A stretch of DNA of 64,000 bases, taken from UBA7692 sp964650845 (GTDB lineage Bacteria > Bacteroidota > Bacteroidia > Chitinophagales > LD1). The stretch lies in NCBI GenBank assembly GCA_964650845.1, contig CAZYXR010000005.1, forward strand, positions 10,231 to 74,230, read 5' to 3'. This document shows positions 10,411 through 18,900 of this stretch, in pieces; within the stretch, counting starts at the first letter, position 1; the number at the start of each line of letters is the position of its first letter. The notes under the pieces are model-generated. The model saw nothing but the letters and a program-made list of their open reading frames with translations, ran no database searches and was not told where the DNA came from. The position numbers and the translations under genes are program-made.

Positions 10411-11256
10411 ATGCCGTATAAAGACATATTTGTTGATACCGCACACAACATCGCGTTGGCGCAGCATGGCTATGTCATTGTACCATTTCTCACCAATACC
10501 GAAACACAGCAACTAACAAGTTTTTTTTACGAAAACCATCAAGAATTACCCGATGGAATGTATGCTTCATCTCATGCTCGCGATTTTTCGTTTCGTAAAA
10601 AAATGAATGAAGAGATAAAGAGTGTTTGTGCAAGGGCAATGGAAAATACATTTCTAAATGCCACGCCTCTCGGCTCTACATTTATGGTAAAAAGCAAAGG
10701 CGAAAACGGCAGCCTTCACCCTCATCAAGACTGGAGTATTGTAGATGAAAAAAAGTTCAACTCCTATAACATTTGGCTTCCATTGGTAGATGTGAACGAG
10801 CAAAACGGAACGTTGCTTATTTTACCCAATAGCCACGAACTGTTTGATAACATTCGCGGCTTGAATATTCCATCATCGTTTGCACAAGTTGAAAAAGAAG
10901 TGTGGCAGTATTTAATACCAATAAACATGAAAGCCGGAGAAGCACTGGTGTATGACCATCGTTTGTTGCACGCATCGGGCATAAACAAAACAACTCAACC
11001 GCGCTTGGTAGTGGTGTATGGAGTAATTCCTACCGAGGCAACCATGCGCTATTACTATGGCAAAGAAAACACCATAGAAGAGTATGAATGCACAGCCGAT
11101 TTTTATTTCAACGAAACCATTACACAAGGTCCAACCGGATTAAAAATGCTGCAATCCATTGCCAACAACAATCCCGTTGCAACACAAACTTTACTCAATA
11201 GCAAGTACGCAACATCAAAAACTTTACTGCAAACATTATTGTCATTTTTCAAATAA
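10411..11256 (+). CDS. Phytanoyl-CoA dioxygenase (PhyH) family oxygenase
   Basis: About 281 residues from ATG 10411, which begins 6 bases after the previous stop; a TTG at 10387 would add eight poor residues. The double-stranded beta-helix iron site is visible: HPHQDW supplies the His and Asp, HASG in a later strand supplies the second His, and the arginine in QPRLVVVYG fits the 2-oxoglutarate clamp. Expected chemistry is Fe(II)/2-oxoglutarate-dependent hydroxylation of a small molecule, lipid or sugar. Sandwiched between a carbamoyltransferase and a methyltransferase, it is likely a tailoring enzyme; its substrate cannot be read from sequence. Confidence 0.8.
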   Translation: MPYKDIFVDTAHNIALAQHGYVIVPFLTNTETQQLTSFFYENHQELPDGMYASSHARDFSFRKKMNEEIKSVCARAMENTFLNATPLGSTFMVKSKGENGSLHPHQDWSIVDEKKFNSYNIWLPLVDVNEQNGTLLILPNSHELFDNIRGLNIPSSFAQVEKEVWQYLIPINMKAGEALVYDHRLLHASGINKTTQPRLVVVYGVIPTEATMRYYYGKENTIEEYECTADFYFNETITQGPTGLKMLQSIANNNPVATQTLLNSKYATSKTLLQTLLSFFK

Positions 11257-11288
11257 TTGAATCTACTAAGCGCTGATTTTTAAATTCG
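11257..11288 (+). promoter_or_regulatory. Promoter ending four bases before the methyltransferase ATG
   Basis: TTG at 11257-11259, 21-base spacer, TAAATTCG at 11281-11288. The ATG at 11293 follows after four bases, so transcription would begin at or inside the start codon, pointing to a leaderless or near-leaderless message. It sits directly behind the stop codon of the PhyH gene. Confidence 0.45.
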
Positions 11289-11292
11289 CAAA

Positions 11293-12222
11293 ATGCTTTA
11301 TGCAATTCTTATCACAATTATAGTTTTTCAGTTTGCTGTGGTGGCGTGGTTGTTATTGAACAAAAAACAAACATCCGTAAAAGCTTTTGCGGCTTCGAGC
11401 AATACACCACAATCGGTTTCAAAATTTTACAATCAAACCACCGATAAATTCATTGCAGTGTATGGCGAAATTATTCAGGCATTTAGAACAAATGACGTAA
11501 GCGACTACCTTAACTACACAGTAGCGAGTATGCAATTAAAAAGTGGTATGACCGCCATTGATGCCGGCTGCGGAGTTTGCGGGCCGGCATGTCATTTTGC
11601 AACTACGGTAAGCGATGTAAAGATTAATGCAATTACCGTTTCGGAAGTGCAAGCCCAAAAAAGCAAAGAAAAAATCGTTGAAAGAAATCTGCAAAGCCAG
11701 GTAAATGTTAGTGTTGGCGACTATCACAAACTCGATGAAATTTTCGAAAAAGAATCAACCGACAGGGTTTATTTTTTAGAATCTTTTGGCCACAGCAACG
11801 ACAAGAAAAAAGTGATTAATACGGTTTATAATGTATTGAAGCCCGGGGGCAAAATGTACATCAAAGATTTGTTTTTGCGCGAAAGCGAAAACGAATGGGA
11901 GCAGCATCGCATCAATGCAATTGCCGAGCAAATAAACACAGCTTACGAATATCAAATTGCCGATTTGCACGAGGTGGTTTCTGCAATAAGGCAAAAGGGA
12001 TTTTTGGTTGAGTTTATTCGCCCGCCACAAGTAGAGCGCGATAAATTTGAACACCTCACCATCTCCAACGACTTTCAAAATCTGTTCAACATCGGCAAAA
12101 TTGAAAGTTGGGACGATTATGTTTTCCCTATTGACTTTTATGAAATTCTTGCAGAAAAACCCGTGTACAATACTGCCGAGGATATGCACTTATACTTTAT
12201 GAATAAAAAAAATCAATCGTAG
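11293..12222 (+). CDS. Membrane-anchored SAM-dependent methyltransferase
   Basis: 309 residues. Residues 1-22 are a transmembrane helix, then a class I methyltransferase fold starts with motif I IDAGCGVCGPA (about residues 91-101) and continues with a VLKPGGKMYIKDLF strand-4/5 region. The layout resembles sterol, tocopherol and mycolic-acid-type methyltransferases that act on lipid-like acceptors. The next in-frame ATG is near residue 79 and would remove the membrane helix, so ATG 11293 is preferred despite the promoter being almost on top of it. The UbiA prenyltransferase gene follows after 31 bases, which hints at a prenylated or membrane-bound acceptor. Confidence 0.75.
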   Translation: MLYAILITIIVFQFAVVAWLLLNKKQTSVKAFAASSNTPQSVSKFYNQTTDKFIAVYGEIIQAFRTNDVSDYLNYTVASMQLKSGMTAIDAGCGVCGPACHFATTVSDVKINAITVSEVQAQKSKEKIVERNLQSQVNVSVGDYHKLDEIFEKESTDRVYFLESFGHSNDKKKVINTVYNVLKPGGKMYIKDLFLRESENEWEQHRINAIAEQINTAYEYQIADLHEVVSAIRQKGFLVEFIRPPQVERDKFEHLTISNDFQNLFNIGKIESWDDYVFPIDFYEILAEKPVYNTAEDMHLYFMNKKNQS

Positions 12223-12253
12223 AAACACTGTTGCTTTACTATCTAAAAATTAC

Positions 12254-13402
12254 GTGCAATTTCTCCACAATCTTTCTGTTGTAACCCGCGCCAAAGACTG
12301 GCGATTAAGTTTCGTTCCATTTATAATGGGCTGCGTGTATATGTGGCTGTGGTGGTTTCAATTGCCTTGCACAGCGCACACAATTTTATTAACCTTTCTT
12401 TCTTTAATTACCACCATCGGATTTGCCTCTCTAGGTTATTTCATCAACGAGTTTTTTGATAAAGCCAGCGATGCAAAAGCTGGCAAATTAAACAAGCTGA
12501 CATTTATTGCTCCGACACTACAGTTTGCAATTTTTGCATCATCGGTAGCACTTACTTTTTTACCATGGATTTGGCTGCCGGCCTCAAAGTTTTCGTGGCT
12601 GCTGATTGGCGTGCAAATCTCGCTTTTCTTGATTTACTCTTTGCCCTTTCCGCGCCTAAAAGAATCAACTTACTTGTCGGTAATTATTGATGCGCTGTAT
12701 GCGTATGTTGTGCCGTTGGCCTTATCGTTTTATACTTTTAGCTTAATTGCCAACACGCTCTATTTTCCGGCTTGGTTTTATCTTTTTGCAGTTGCAGTTT
12801 TTTTTATTGGCTTGCGCAACATCATTATTCATCAAGCTGATGACATAATGAAAGACAAACAAAGTGGAATGAAAACTTTGCCGATGATTTTAGGCATTGC
12901 AAACACAAAGATTTTGTTGCAAACAGTTTTGTTATACGAAGTATTGTTCTCAACACTTTGGATGCTATTATTAGGCGTTGAACGCTTCATATTTTTGCCA
13001 TGCCTAATCGTCTATTTACTATTAGCGGTGTATTCTGCAAATGATGTAAACACAAGAGTTCACAACAAAAACAGCCAATTCATCATCAATAACGCTTATC
13101 AATATCTCATTCCTCTTGTAATGATTTTATTGTTGACGATAAACGATGTAAAATGGCTGGCAATATTACCCTTGCATGTAATGCTTTTGGTGCCGTTTCA
13201 TTTGTTGCAAAAAACGTTGAACATCATCAACAGTTTTATTTCTGTTATTCATCGTTTTGTATTGAACGATGTGCGAAACTTCGTGAGCGCAGCAATAAAT
13301 TATCCAATTTACTATTGCCTTTTAATGTTTGGTGTAGATTTAAAAAAAGAACAAATGTCTGCTTGGGAATTTTTGCAGTCGCGCATTAAAAAAGGACAGT
13401 AA
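12254..13402 (+). CDS. UbiA-superfamily prenyltransferase-like membrane protein
   Basis: 382 residues from a GTG start, with eight or nine hydrophobic helices. The first Asp-rich motif NEFFDKASDAKAGK (near residue 70) and the second HQADDIMKDKQSGMKTLP (near residue 195) match the two Mg-diphosphate motifs of the UbiA superfamily. Members move a prenyl group to quinones, hemes or chlorins, or a phosphoribosyl group to polyprenyl phosphate. About 90 extra C-terminal residues extend beyond the usual ~290-residue core. No other quinone-pathway gene is nearby, so a role in building the membrane acceptor for this locus is more likely, but this is inference. Confidence 0.7.
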   Translation: MQFLHNLSVVTRAKDWRLSFVPFIMGCVYMWLWWFQLPCTAHTILLTFLSLITTIGFASLGYFINEFFDKASDAKAGKLNKLTFIAPTLQFAIFASSVALTFLPWIWLPASKFSWLLIGVQISLFLIYSLPFPRLKESTYLSVIIDALYAYVVPLALSFYTFSLIANTLYFPAWFYLFAVAVFFIGLRNIIIHQADDIMKDKQSGMKTLPMILGIANTKILLQTVLLYEVLFSTLWMLLLGVERFIFLPCLIVYLLLAVYSANDVNTRVHNKNSQFIINNAYQYLIPLVMILLLTINDVKWLAILPLHVMLLVPFHLLQKTLNIINSFISVIHRFVLNDVRNFVSAAINYPIYYCLLMFGVDLKKEQMSAWEFLQSRIKKGQ

Positions 13403-13419
13403 AATTCAACAAAGAAGTT

Positions 13420-15189
13420 ATGTGTGGAATAGCAGGAATACTTGATTTTAAAAAGTGTGTTACCGAACAAGAAATCAGTAACATGACTAACGCTCTCAAG
13501 CATCGCGGCCCAGATGATGAGGGGCAGTATTTAAACGCATCTAAAACAGTGGGGCTTGGCCACAGGCGTTTATCGTTTTTAGATTTAAGCGAAAAGGGGC
13601 GACAGCCACTTACCAACGAAGACGAAACACTTTGGATAACTTTCAACGGAGAGATTTACAATTTCAGAGATTTAAAAAAAGAACTGCAACAACTTGGGCA
13701 TCAGTTTCAATCGGATACAGATAGTGAGGTTTTGATACACGCCTACGAACAGTGGCGCGAATCCATGTTGGATAAGCTGGAAGGAATGTGGGCTTTTGCC
13801 ATTTGGGACGAAAAAACCAAAACGCTTTTTGCGGCTCGCGATCGTTTTGGCATCAAGCCATTCTATTACGGTGAGCAACAAGAACGCCTTGTTTTTGCAT
13901 CTGAGATTAAAGCCATAAACGCGCTGCGGAATTACAAACTCACCATCAACAAATCTGCATTTGCCGATTATTTTAATTACCGCTACATACCATCGCCCAA
14001 CACCATTTGGAACGAAGTAAAAAAACTACCTCCGGCACATTATTTAACTTGGCAAAACGGCAATATTACCCTAAAAGAATATTGGCATCTCGAAAGCAAA
14101 AATAACACTACAAACCACCAACAATTAGTTGAAGAAATTGATGAGTTACTGTTTAACTCTGTAAAACTTCATGCAGTAAGCGATGTGCCAATTGGAGCGT
14201 TTTTAAGTGGCGGTTACGACAGTTCTGCCATTGCGTATTATTTGCACCGCATGAATTATCCGCTTCAAACATTTTCTATCGGATTTGAAAAATGGGACAA
14301 TAGCGAACATAAATTTGCCGAGTTAGTAGCACAATTGCTAAACAGCAAACATACTTCATACATTGTTGACGATGCGCACTTGGAATTGTTAGAGCATTTA
14401 GCTTGGGTGTATGACGAGCCTATTGCCGATATTTCAACACTGCCAACATACATGGTGAGCAATGTGGCGGCAAAAGATGTAAAAGCAGTAATGAGTGGCG
14501 AGGGCAGCGATGAAATTTTTGTAGGCTACAACTGGCAAAGGCAGTTTGCCGAAAAAAGCTTTTTGCAAAAAATTAAACACCTTTTTTCGGGCAGCAGCAA
14601 CCATTACATAGTGGATTATTATGCGCAGTCTATGGCAATGGGCCGATTCGACTTTAATGAACAACAAAAACTGCTGCACCACGATTTGCATACATTCATA
14701 AACCCCGAAAGCGATTGGTTTTATTCAAAGCATTTTGATAAAAATTTAAGCCCATTAAAATCTATTCAACTCATGGACATGAAATGTTTTATGGGCGAAC
14801 TTGTACTTACAAAAGTGGATAGAGCAAGCATGGCAAACAGTTTAGAAGTGCGAGTTCCTTTTCTCGACCATAAGCTGTTTGAAAAAGTATTTAGCTTACG
14901 CGAACAAGAATACCATCAACCACAACAAACAAAATCGTTGCTTTACGCTCAACTTAAAAATACTTTTCCGCAAGAAATTTTAAAACGAAAAAAACAAGGC
15001 TTTGTAGGCCCCGACCAGTTTTACACGAATATGGAATGGTATAAAACAGTGCTGAATAATGCTGAACTGGTAAAAGATGAATTGATAAACAAAACTGCAA
15101 TAGATGAATACATTCGCACCAACCAAAACTGGAAGCTATGGAAGATTGCCGTTATGGAATTTTGGTATAAAAAATGGAAAATCCGGTAA
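13420..15189 (+). CDS. asnB: Asparagine synthetase B-type amidotransferase
   Basis: 589 residues. The chain starts MCGIAGIL, so Cys2 is the glutaminase nucleophile after Met removal. RHRGPDD-like and FNGEIYN segments complete the class II glutaminase domain (residues 1-190), and SGGYDSSA near residue 261 is the ATP loop of the synthetase domain, followed by SGEGSDEIF. Length and domain order match glutamine-hydrolysing AsnB. Copies in exopolysaccharide and natural-product loci often amidate something other than aspartate. Here it could also compensate for the missing glutaminase of the upstream sugar amidotransferase, although that is speculative. Confidence 0.85.
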   Translation: MCGIAGILDFKKCVTEQEISNMTNALKHRGPDDEGQYLNASKTVGLGHRRLSFLDLSEKGRQPLTNEDETLWITFNGEIYNFRDLKKELQQLGHQFQSDTDSEVLIHAYEQWRESMLDKLEGMWAFAIWDEKTKTLFAARDRFGIKPFYYGEQQERLVFASEIKAINALRNYKLTINKSAFADYFNYRYIPSPNTIWNEVKKLPPAHYLTWQNGNITLKEYWHLESKNNTTNHQQLVEEIDELLFNSVKLHAVSDVPIGAFLSGGYDSSAIAYYLHRMNYPLQTFSIGFEKWDNSEHKFAELVAQLLNSKHTSYIVDDAHLELLEHLAWVYDEPIADISTLPTYMVSNVAAKDVKAVMSGEGSDEIFVGYNWQRQFAEKSFLQKIKHLFSGSSNHYIVDYYAQSMAMGRFDFNEQQKLLHHDLHTFINPESDWFYSKHFDKNLSPLKSIQLMDMKCFMGELVLTKVDRASMANSLEVRVPFLDHKLFEKVFSLREQEYHQPQQTKSLLYAQLKNTFPQEILKRKKQGFVGPDQFYTNMEWYKTVLNNAELVKDELINKTAIDEYIRTNQNWKLWKIAVMEFWYKKWKIR

Positions 15190-15219
15190 GATATATTTGT
15201 ACATTTTTAAAGCCTTTGC

Positions 15220-16185
15220 ATGACGTTAATTTCTCTACTTGATTTTTTCAGATTTAATGTGCTGCATATTTCCACAAAATACATCAAATGGGAGCGGGAA
15301 TACTTAGGCTTGGACGAAGAAACACCATTCAATTACCTAATAGGAATGGTAGCTAATGAAATCAGAAATTATTGCTTTCGTTATGGCAAAGAAATATACT
15401 CGGGCGAAGGCGCATTAGTCGACTTGGGTTCATGGCTTGGCTCTACAGTGGTGCCGCTGGCAAAAGGGCTGCAAGAAAGCACAACAAACACAAATGCTAT
15501 AATCCACGCATACGATACATTTGTTTGGTACGAGAATATGAGCAATAGTGCGCGCAATACGTCTATTGCAGGAAAGTACAAAATAGGCGATTGTTTTATT
15601 GAAGAATTCAAAAAACAGATTTCCCCCTTTGAAAAGTATGTAGAGATACATAAAGGCGACTTGAATAATGCGCAATGGGACGGAGCACCTATTGAATACA
15701 TGATGATAGATGCTATGAAAGATTGGGTGCTGGCAAAAAAGATTCTTTTTACTTTTTACCCTCACCTTATTGCCGGAAAAGCAATTATTATTCACGAAGA
15801 CTTTTGCCATCATTACACTTCGTGGATACACTTATTTCACTAAAGGCTTCGTGATTATTTTGAACCGCTACCCGTAATAAAACACTCTTCAGGAGTTGCT
15901 TTTAAGTGTATAAAACCACTCGAAAATTTATCTGCAATTATTCCTGACGATTTCATGGACTTTACTGCTGATGAAATAGAGTTAGCATTTGACTATTCGC
16001 TTTCGTTAGTAAGTGCAAGTAACCAACCTGCTATTCTTGCCGCAAAGGCAATGGCATACAGACACAAAAACGATTATGAGACGGCAAAAAAAACACTTAA
16101 TAAAATTCCTATCATAGTGCAATGGCTTAATACCGAGGTGTACGAAGTACACAGAACTCTCAAAAAAGAACACACTCCAAAATAA
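15220..16185 (+). pseudogene. Methyltransferase-like gene split by a single in-frame TAA
   Basis: The frame opened by ATG 15220 stops at TAA 15841-15843 after 207 residues and then stays open to 16185. The two parts lie in the same frame, and the residues after the stop (RLRDYFEP) continue naturally from SWIHLFH, so one 322-codon gene is cut by one substitution. The first part has a class I methyltransferase-like nucleotide motif, LVDLGSWLGSTV, and an acidic MMIDAMKDW strand, resembling TylF-type enzymes. A CAA-to-TAA or TAT/TAC-to-TAA change would explain it. Possible readings are recent inactivation, a consensus error, or readthrough. Confidence 0.8.
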
Positions 16186-16262
16186 AAGCGTTTCGTATTG
16201 CCATAGTTACAAGCTATTATTGTGTTTAATTAATTAGTACTGTAATTAAAATATATGGCAGT

Positions 16263-16270
16263 TAGTTTCG
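16263..16270 (+). promoter_or_regulatory. Minus-7 box TAGTTTCG upstream of the radical SAM gene
   Basis: TAGTTTCG lies 22 bases before ATG 16293, in the only sizeable gap of the plus-strand run. No clear minus-33 TTG is found at 19-21 bases, so support is partial. It would separate the radical SAM and glycosyltransferase pair from the genes upstream. Confidence 0.3.
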
Positions 16271-16292
16271 TGCTGCTTTGCAAAGTTGAGCT

Positions 16293-17711
16293 ATGATTAA
16301 ATCTTTGATAGATAAAATTTGGGGCAAAAAAAACAGCACCTTACAAACTTTTCCAATTCTATTTCACGATTACAACAAATCGCGCTTGCCTGGCAAAAGC
16401 GAATACGCATGTTACGCTCCTATAAAAAACATTTACTTTGGTCATTATGGCAAAGCGGTAGCCTGTTGCTACAACAGAGAACACGTATTGGGCACTTACC
16501 CACAACAAAGCATCCATGAGATTTGGACTGGTGAAAAAGCCCAAGAACTAAGAGCGGCATTAAAAAACTATGATTTTTCGCATGGTTGCCGCTATTGTTT
16601 AACACAGATAAAAGCCGGCAATATTGATGCAGCTAAAGCCAAACAATATGATGAACAACACACCAATGCAAATGGTTATCCATCGGTAATGGAGTTTGAG
16701 TTGAGCAATACGTGCAACTTAGAATGTGTGATGTGTAGCGGAAATTTTTCTTCGCTCATTAGAAAAAACAGAGAAGGCAAACCGCCTGTGGAAAGCCCTT
16801 ATGACGATGCATTTGTAGAGCAACTAAAGCCATACATTCCGTTTCTACAAGAAGTGAAGTTTTATGGAGGTGAACCCTTTATGATTCCAATATACTACAA
16901 GATATGGGAGTTAGCAGTACAACTCAACCCTACTATTTGCATTTCTATTCAAACCAATGCCACCATGCTAAACAGCCGTATCAAAGATTTACTCGAAGCC
17001 GGCAATTTTCACATAAACATTTCGCTTGATGCAGTAACAAGAGAAGTGTATGAAGCAATAAGATTAAACGCCAAATTTGATGCAGTAATGGAAAATGTAA
17101 ATTGGTTTATTGATTACTGCAAACGCAAAAATACTTTTATTGGCATTTCTGCTTGTGCCATGCAGCAAAACTGGAGGGACATTCCGAATATTCTCACTTT
17201 TTGTACTGAAAAGGAAGTGCAACTATACCTACACACGGTTTTTTTTCCAAAAGAGTGTGCCATAAGAAACCTTAGCGCAATGGAGCTTACAGAAATATCT
17301 GAATTTACCAGTCCGTTTTTTACCACCATGGCTGTAAATTCTGCTATTGACAAAAAAAACAAATTGCATTTTGGCGATTACATTAAACAAGTGAACGATT
17401 GGAAGGCAGAATCAATAAAGCATGCAGAACAGATTATCATCAGTACCCCAACAGAACTTTCGGAATTTGTAAAACACAAGATGGAGCAAGTACTCTATCA
17501 ATCACTTTTCGATGAGCAACGAAGAAAAAACATCCTCCAAAAATTAACTTTATTGATAAGCGTGATACCCAAAGATTTTCCATTTAAAGAAAGCTTAAAG
17601 GACTTCGACTTTAAAGACGACTACATGGTAATAGACATGCTCAAACACATAGAAAACAATACTATAGAAACTTTGCTTAGCAACGCCCCACCAGCCAATA
17701 CAGAATCATGA
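16293..17711 (+). CDS. Radical SAM enzyme with N-terminal SPASM-like cysteine domain
   Basis: 472 residues. The radical SAM cluster motif is C141xxxC145xxC148 in NTCNLECVMC, followed by the glycine motif FYGGEP. Before it lies a SPASM/twitch-like segment: C40xxP, paired C58C59, an IHEIW motif near 74-78 and C99xxC102. SPASM domains normally follow the core; here they precede it, as in the twitch-type subgroup. The enzyme would generate a 5'-deoxyadenosyl radical and bind at least one extra iron-sulfur cluster. The stop overlaps the next start as ATGA, so it is translationally coupled to a glycosyltransferase-like protein. No precursor peptide gene is seen nearby, so a sugar or lipid substrate is more likely than a peptide. 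Confidence 0.8.
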   Translation: MIKSLIDKIWGKKNSTLQTFPILFHDYNKSRLPGKSEYACYAPIKNIYFGHYGKAVACCYNREHVLGTYPQQSIHEIWTGEKAQELRAALKNYDFSHGCRYCLTQIKAGNIDAAKAKQYDEQHTNANGYPSVMEFELSNTCNLECVMCSGNFSSLIRKNREGKPPVESPYDDAFVEQLKPYIPFLQEVKFYGGEPFMIPIYYKIWELAVQLNPTICISIQTNATMLNSRIKDLLEAGNFHINISLDAVTREVYEAIRLNAKFDAVMENVNWFIDYCKRKNTFIGISACAMQQNWRDIPNILTFCTEKEVQLYLHTVFFPKECAIRNLSAMELTEISEFTSPFFTTMAVNSAIDKKNKLHFGDYIKQVNDWKAESIKHAEQIIISTPTELSEFVKHKMEQVLYQSLFDEQRRKNILQKLTLLISVIPKDFPFKESLKDFDFKDDYMVIDMLKHIENNTIETLLSNAPPANTES

Positions 17712-18889
17712 CAAAGACCTTTGTTTTTATTGTTTGCGGAGCGGCAGAACATATTGATACGCTCCATTTTTCATTGAAGGCTTTGCGCAAATTTTCTCAA
17801 AGTGAAATTTTGGTACTTACAGATAGTTCGCGCAATGAAATCGCCATAGACCATAGTTATGTTATTGATGTAAAAACACCCGAGCATTTAGATCACCATC
17901 AAGCAAGCATTTACCTTAAAACCGGTGTGCACAAGTTTGTACCCAAAGGCAAAATGTATTGCTATATTGATACCGATGTAGTGGCTGTTTCGCCCTTATG
18001 CGATGAGGTATTCGAGCAGCGTAACGGCATTATCAATTTTGCCCCAGACCATTGCCAAATGCGCAGTTTTAGCCCCTACTCGGTAAACTGCGGGTGCAAA
18101 GAAAAGTGGAATGTATGGCACAACGAACTCGAAGGACTGTTGGACAAGTATGATGTAAGCCGGCAAATAAAAGAGCCGACTCTAATAGAAAAACGCAAAC
18201 AACTCTTTCGCAAGTTTGATATAATAAAGCAAAAGCCACTGCGTTACGCCATCATCAGTGCTCGCTTTTTGCTTAGTCCTGTGCGCTTCAAATTAGATAA
18301 CGACACCTACTACCACAGATGGAAACGCCATTGGCATGATGCCGATGGAAATGTGATGCTTTATGCCAACGAAAATCTTTTTAAGTTGGTAGAAAAACAC
18401 TCGTATTTTGTATGGAATAAATTTAAGCGCAGGTGGTTTGCCGAAGGCAAATATGATGTGTACAACATGGAATGCAATCATTTGCAACAGCAAATCAAAT
18501 CCACCTTTGGCATAGAAGTAAAAGATGCAAATTGGCAACATTGGAACGGGGGCGTTTTTTTGTTTGACGATAACAGCCATCCATTTTTAGATGCCTGGCA
18601 CCAAAAAACCATGCACATTTTCGCACTACCACAATGGAAAACCCGCGACCAAGGCACACTAATAGCTACTGCATGGGAGTTTGGAATGCAGCATGCGCCA
18701 TTGCTTTCAAAAAAATACAATTTCATAGCAGATTATTACAAACACACCTTGATGCTGAATAAAGAAAAAAACCTCATAACTGATGATGCCTTCAAAACAA
18801 GCTACGAGCCTGCATTAATGCACGTTTACCATCATTTCGGCATGAAAGGCTGGGATGTGTGGGATTGGGTTGAAACAAAAACTCAATAG
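17708..18889 (+). CDS. Glycosyltransferase-like protein with DxD motif
   Basis: 393 residues, no signal peptide. The N-terminus is a Rossmann-like start (TFVFIVCGAAEH) and YCYIDTDVVAVS near residue 90 is a GT-A type DxD metal/nucleotide-sugar site, as in GT8-like enzymes. A second region, WQHWNGGVFLFDD and later DQGTLI, resembles the acceptor half of GT8 proteins. A ~100-residue basic insert separates the halves. It starts inside the stop of the radical SAM gene (4-base overlap) and ends 11 bases before a convergent gene. Family assignment below GT-A level is uncertain. Confidence 0.6.
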   Translation: MTKTFVFIVCGAAEHIDTLHFSLKALRKFSQSEILVLTDSSRNEIAIDHSYVIDVKTPEHLDHHQASIYLKTGVHKFVPKGKMYCYIDTDVVAVSPLCDEVFEQRNGIINFAPDHCQMRSFSPYSVNCGCKEKWNVWHNELEGLLDKYDVSRQIKEPTLIEKRKQLFRKFDIIKQKPLRYAIISARFLLSPVRFKLDNDTYYHRWKRHWHDADGNVMLYANENLFKLVEKHSYFVWNKFKRRWFAEGKYDVYNMECNHLQQQIKSTFGIEVKDANWQHWNGGVFLFDDNSHPFLDAWHQKTMHIFALPQWKTRDQGTLIATAWEFGMQHAPLLSKKYNFIADYYKHTLMLNKEKNLITDDAFKTSYEPALMHVYHHFGMKGWDVWDWVETKTQ

Positions 18890-18900
18890 CGTTTTCTACA

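Noticed and set aside
7564..15189. Reading the locus as a capsule or O-antigen operon
   Set aside because: No flippase, polymerase, chain-length regulator, nucleotide-sugar synthesis or initiating transferase genes are present, so only a tailoring role is claimed.
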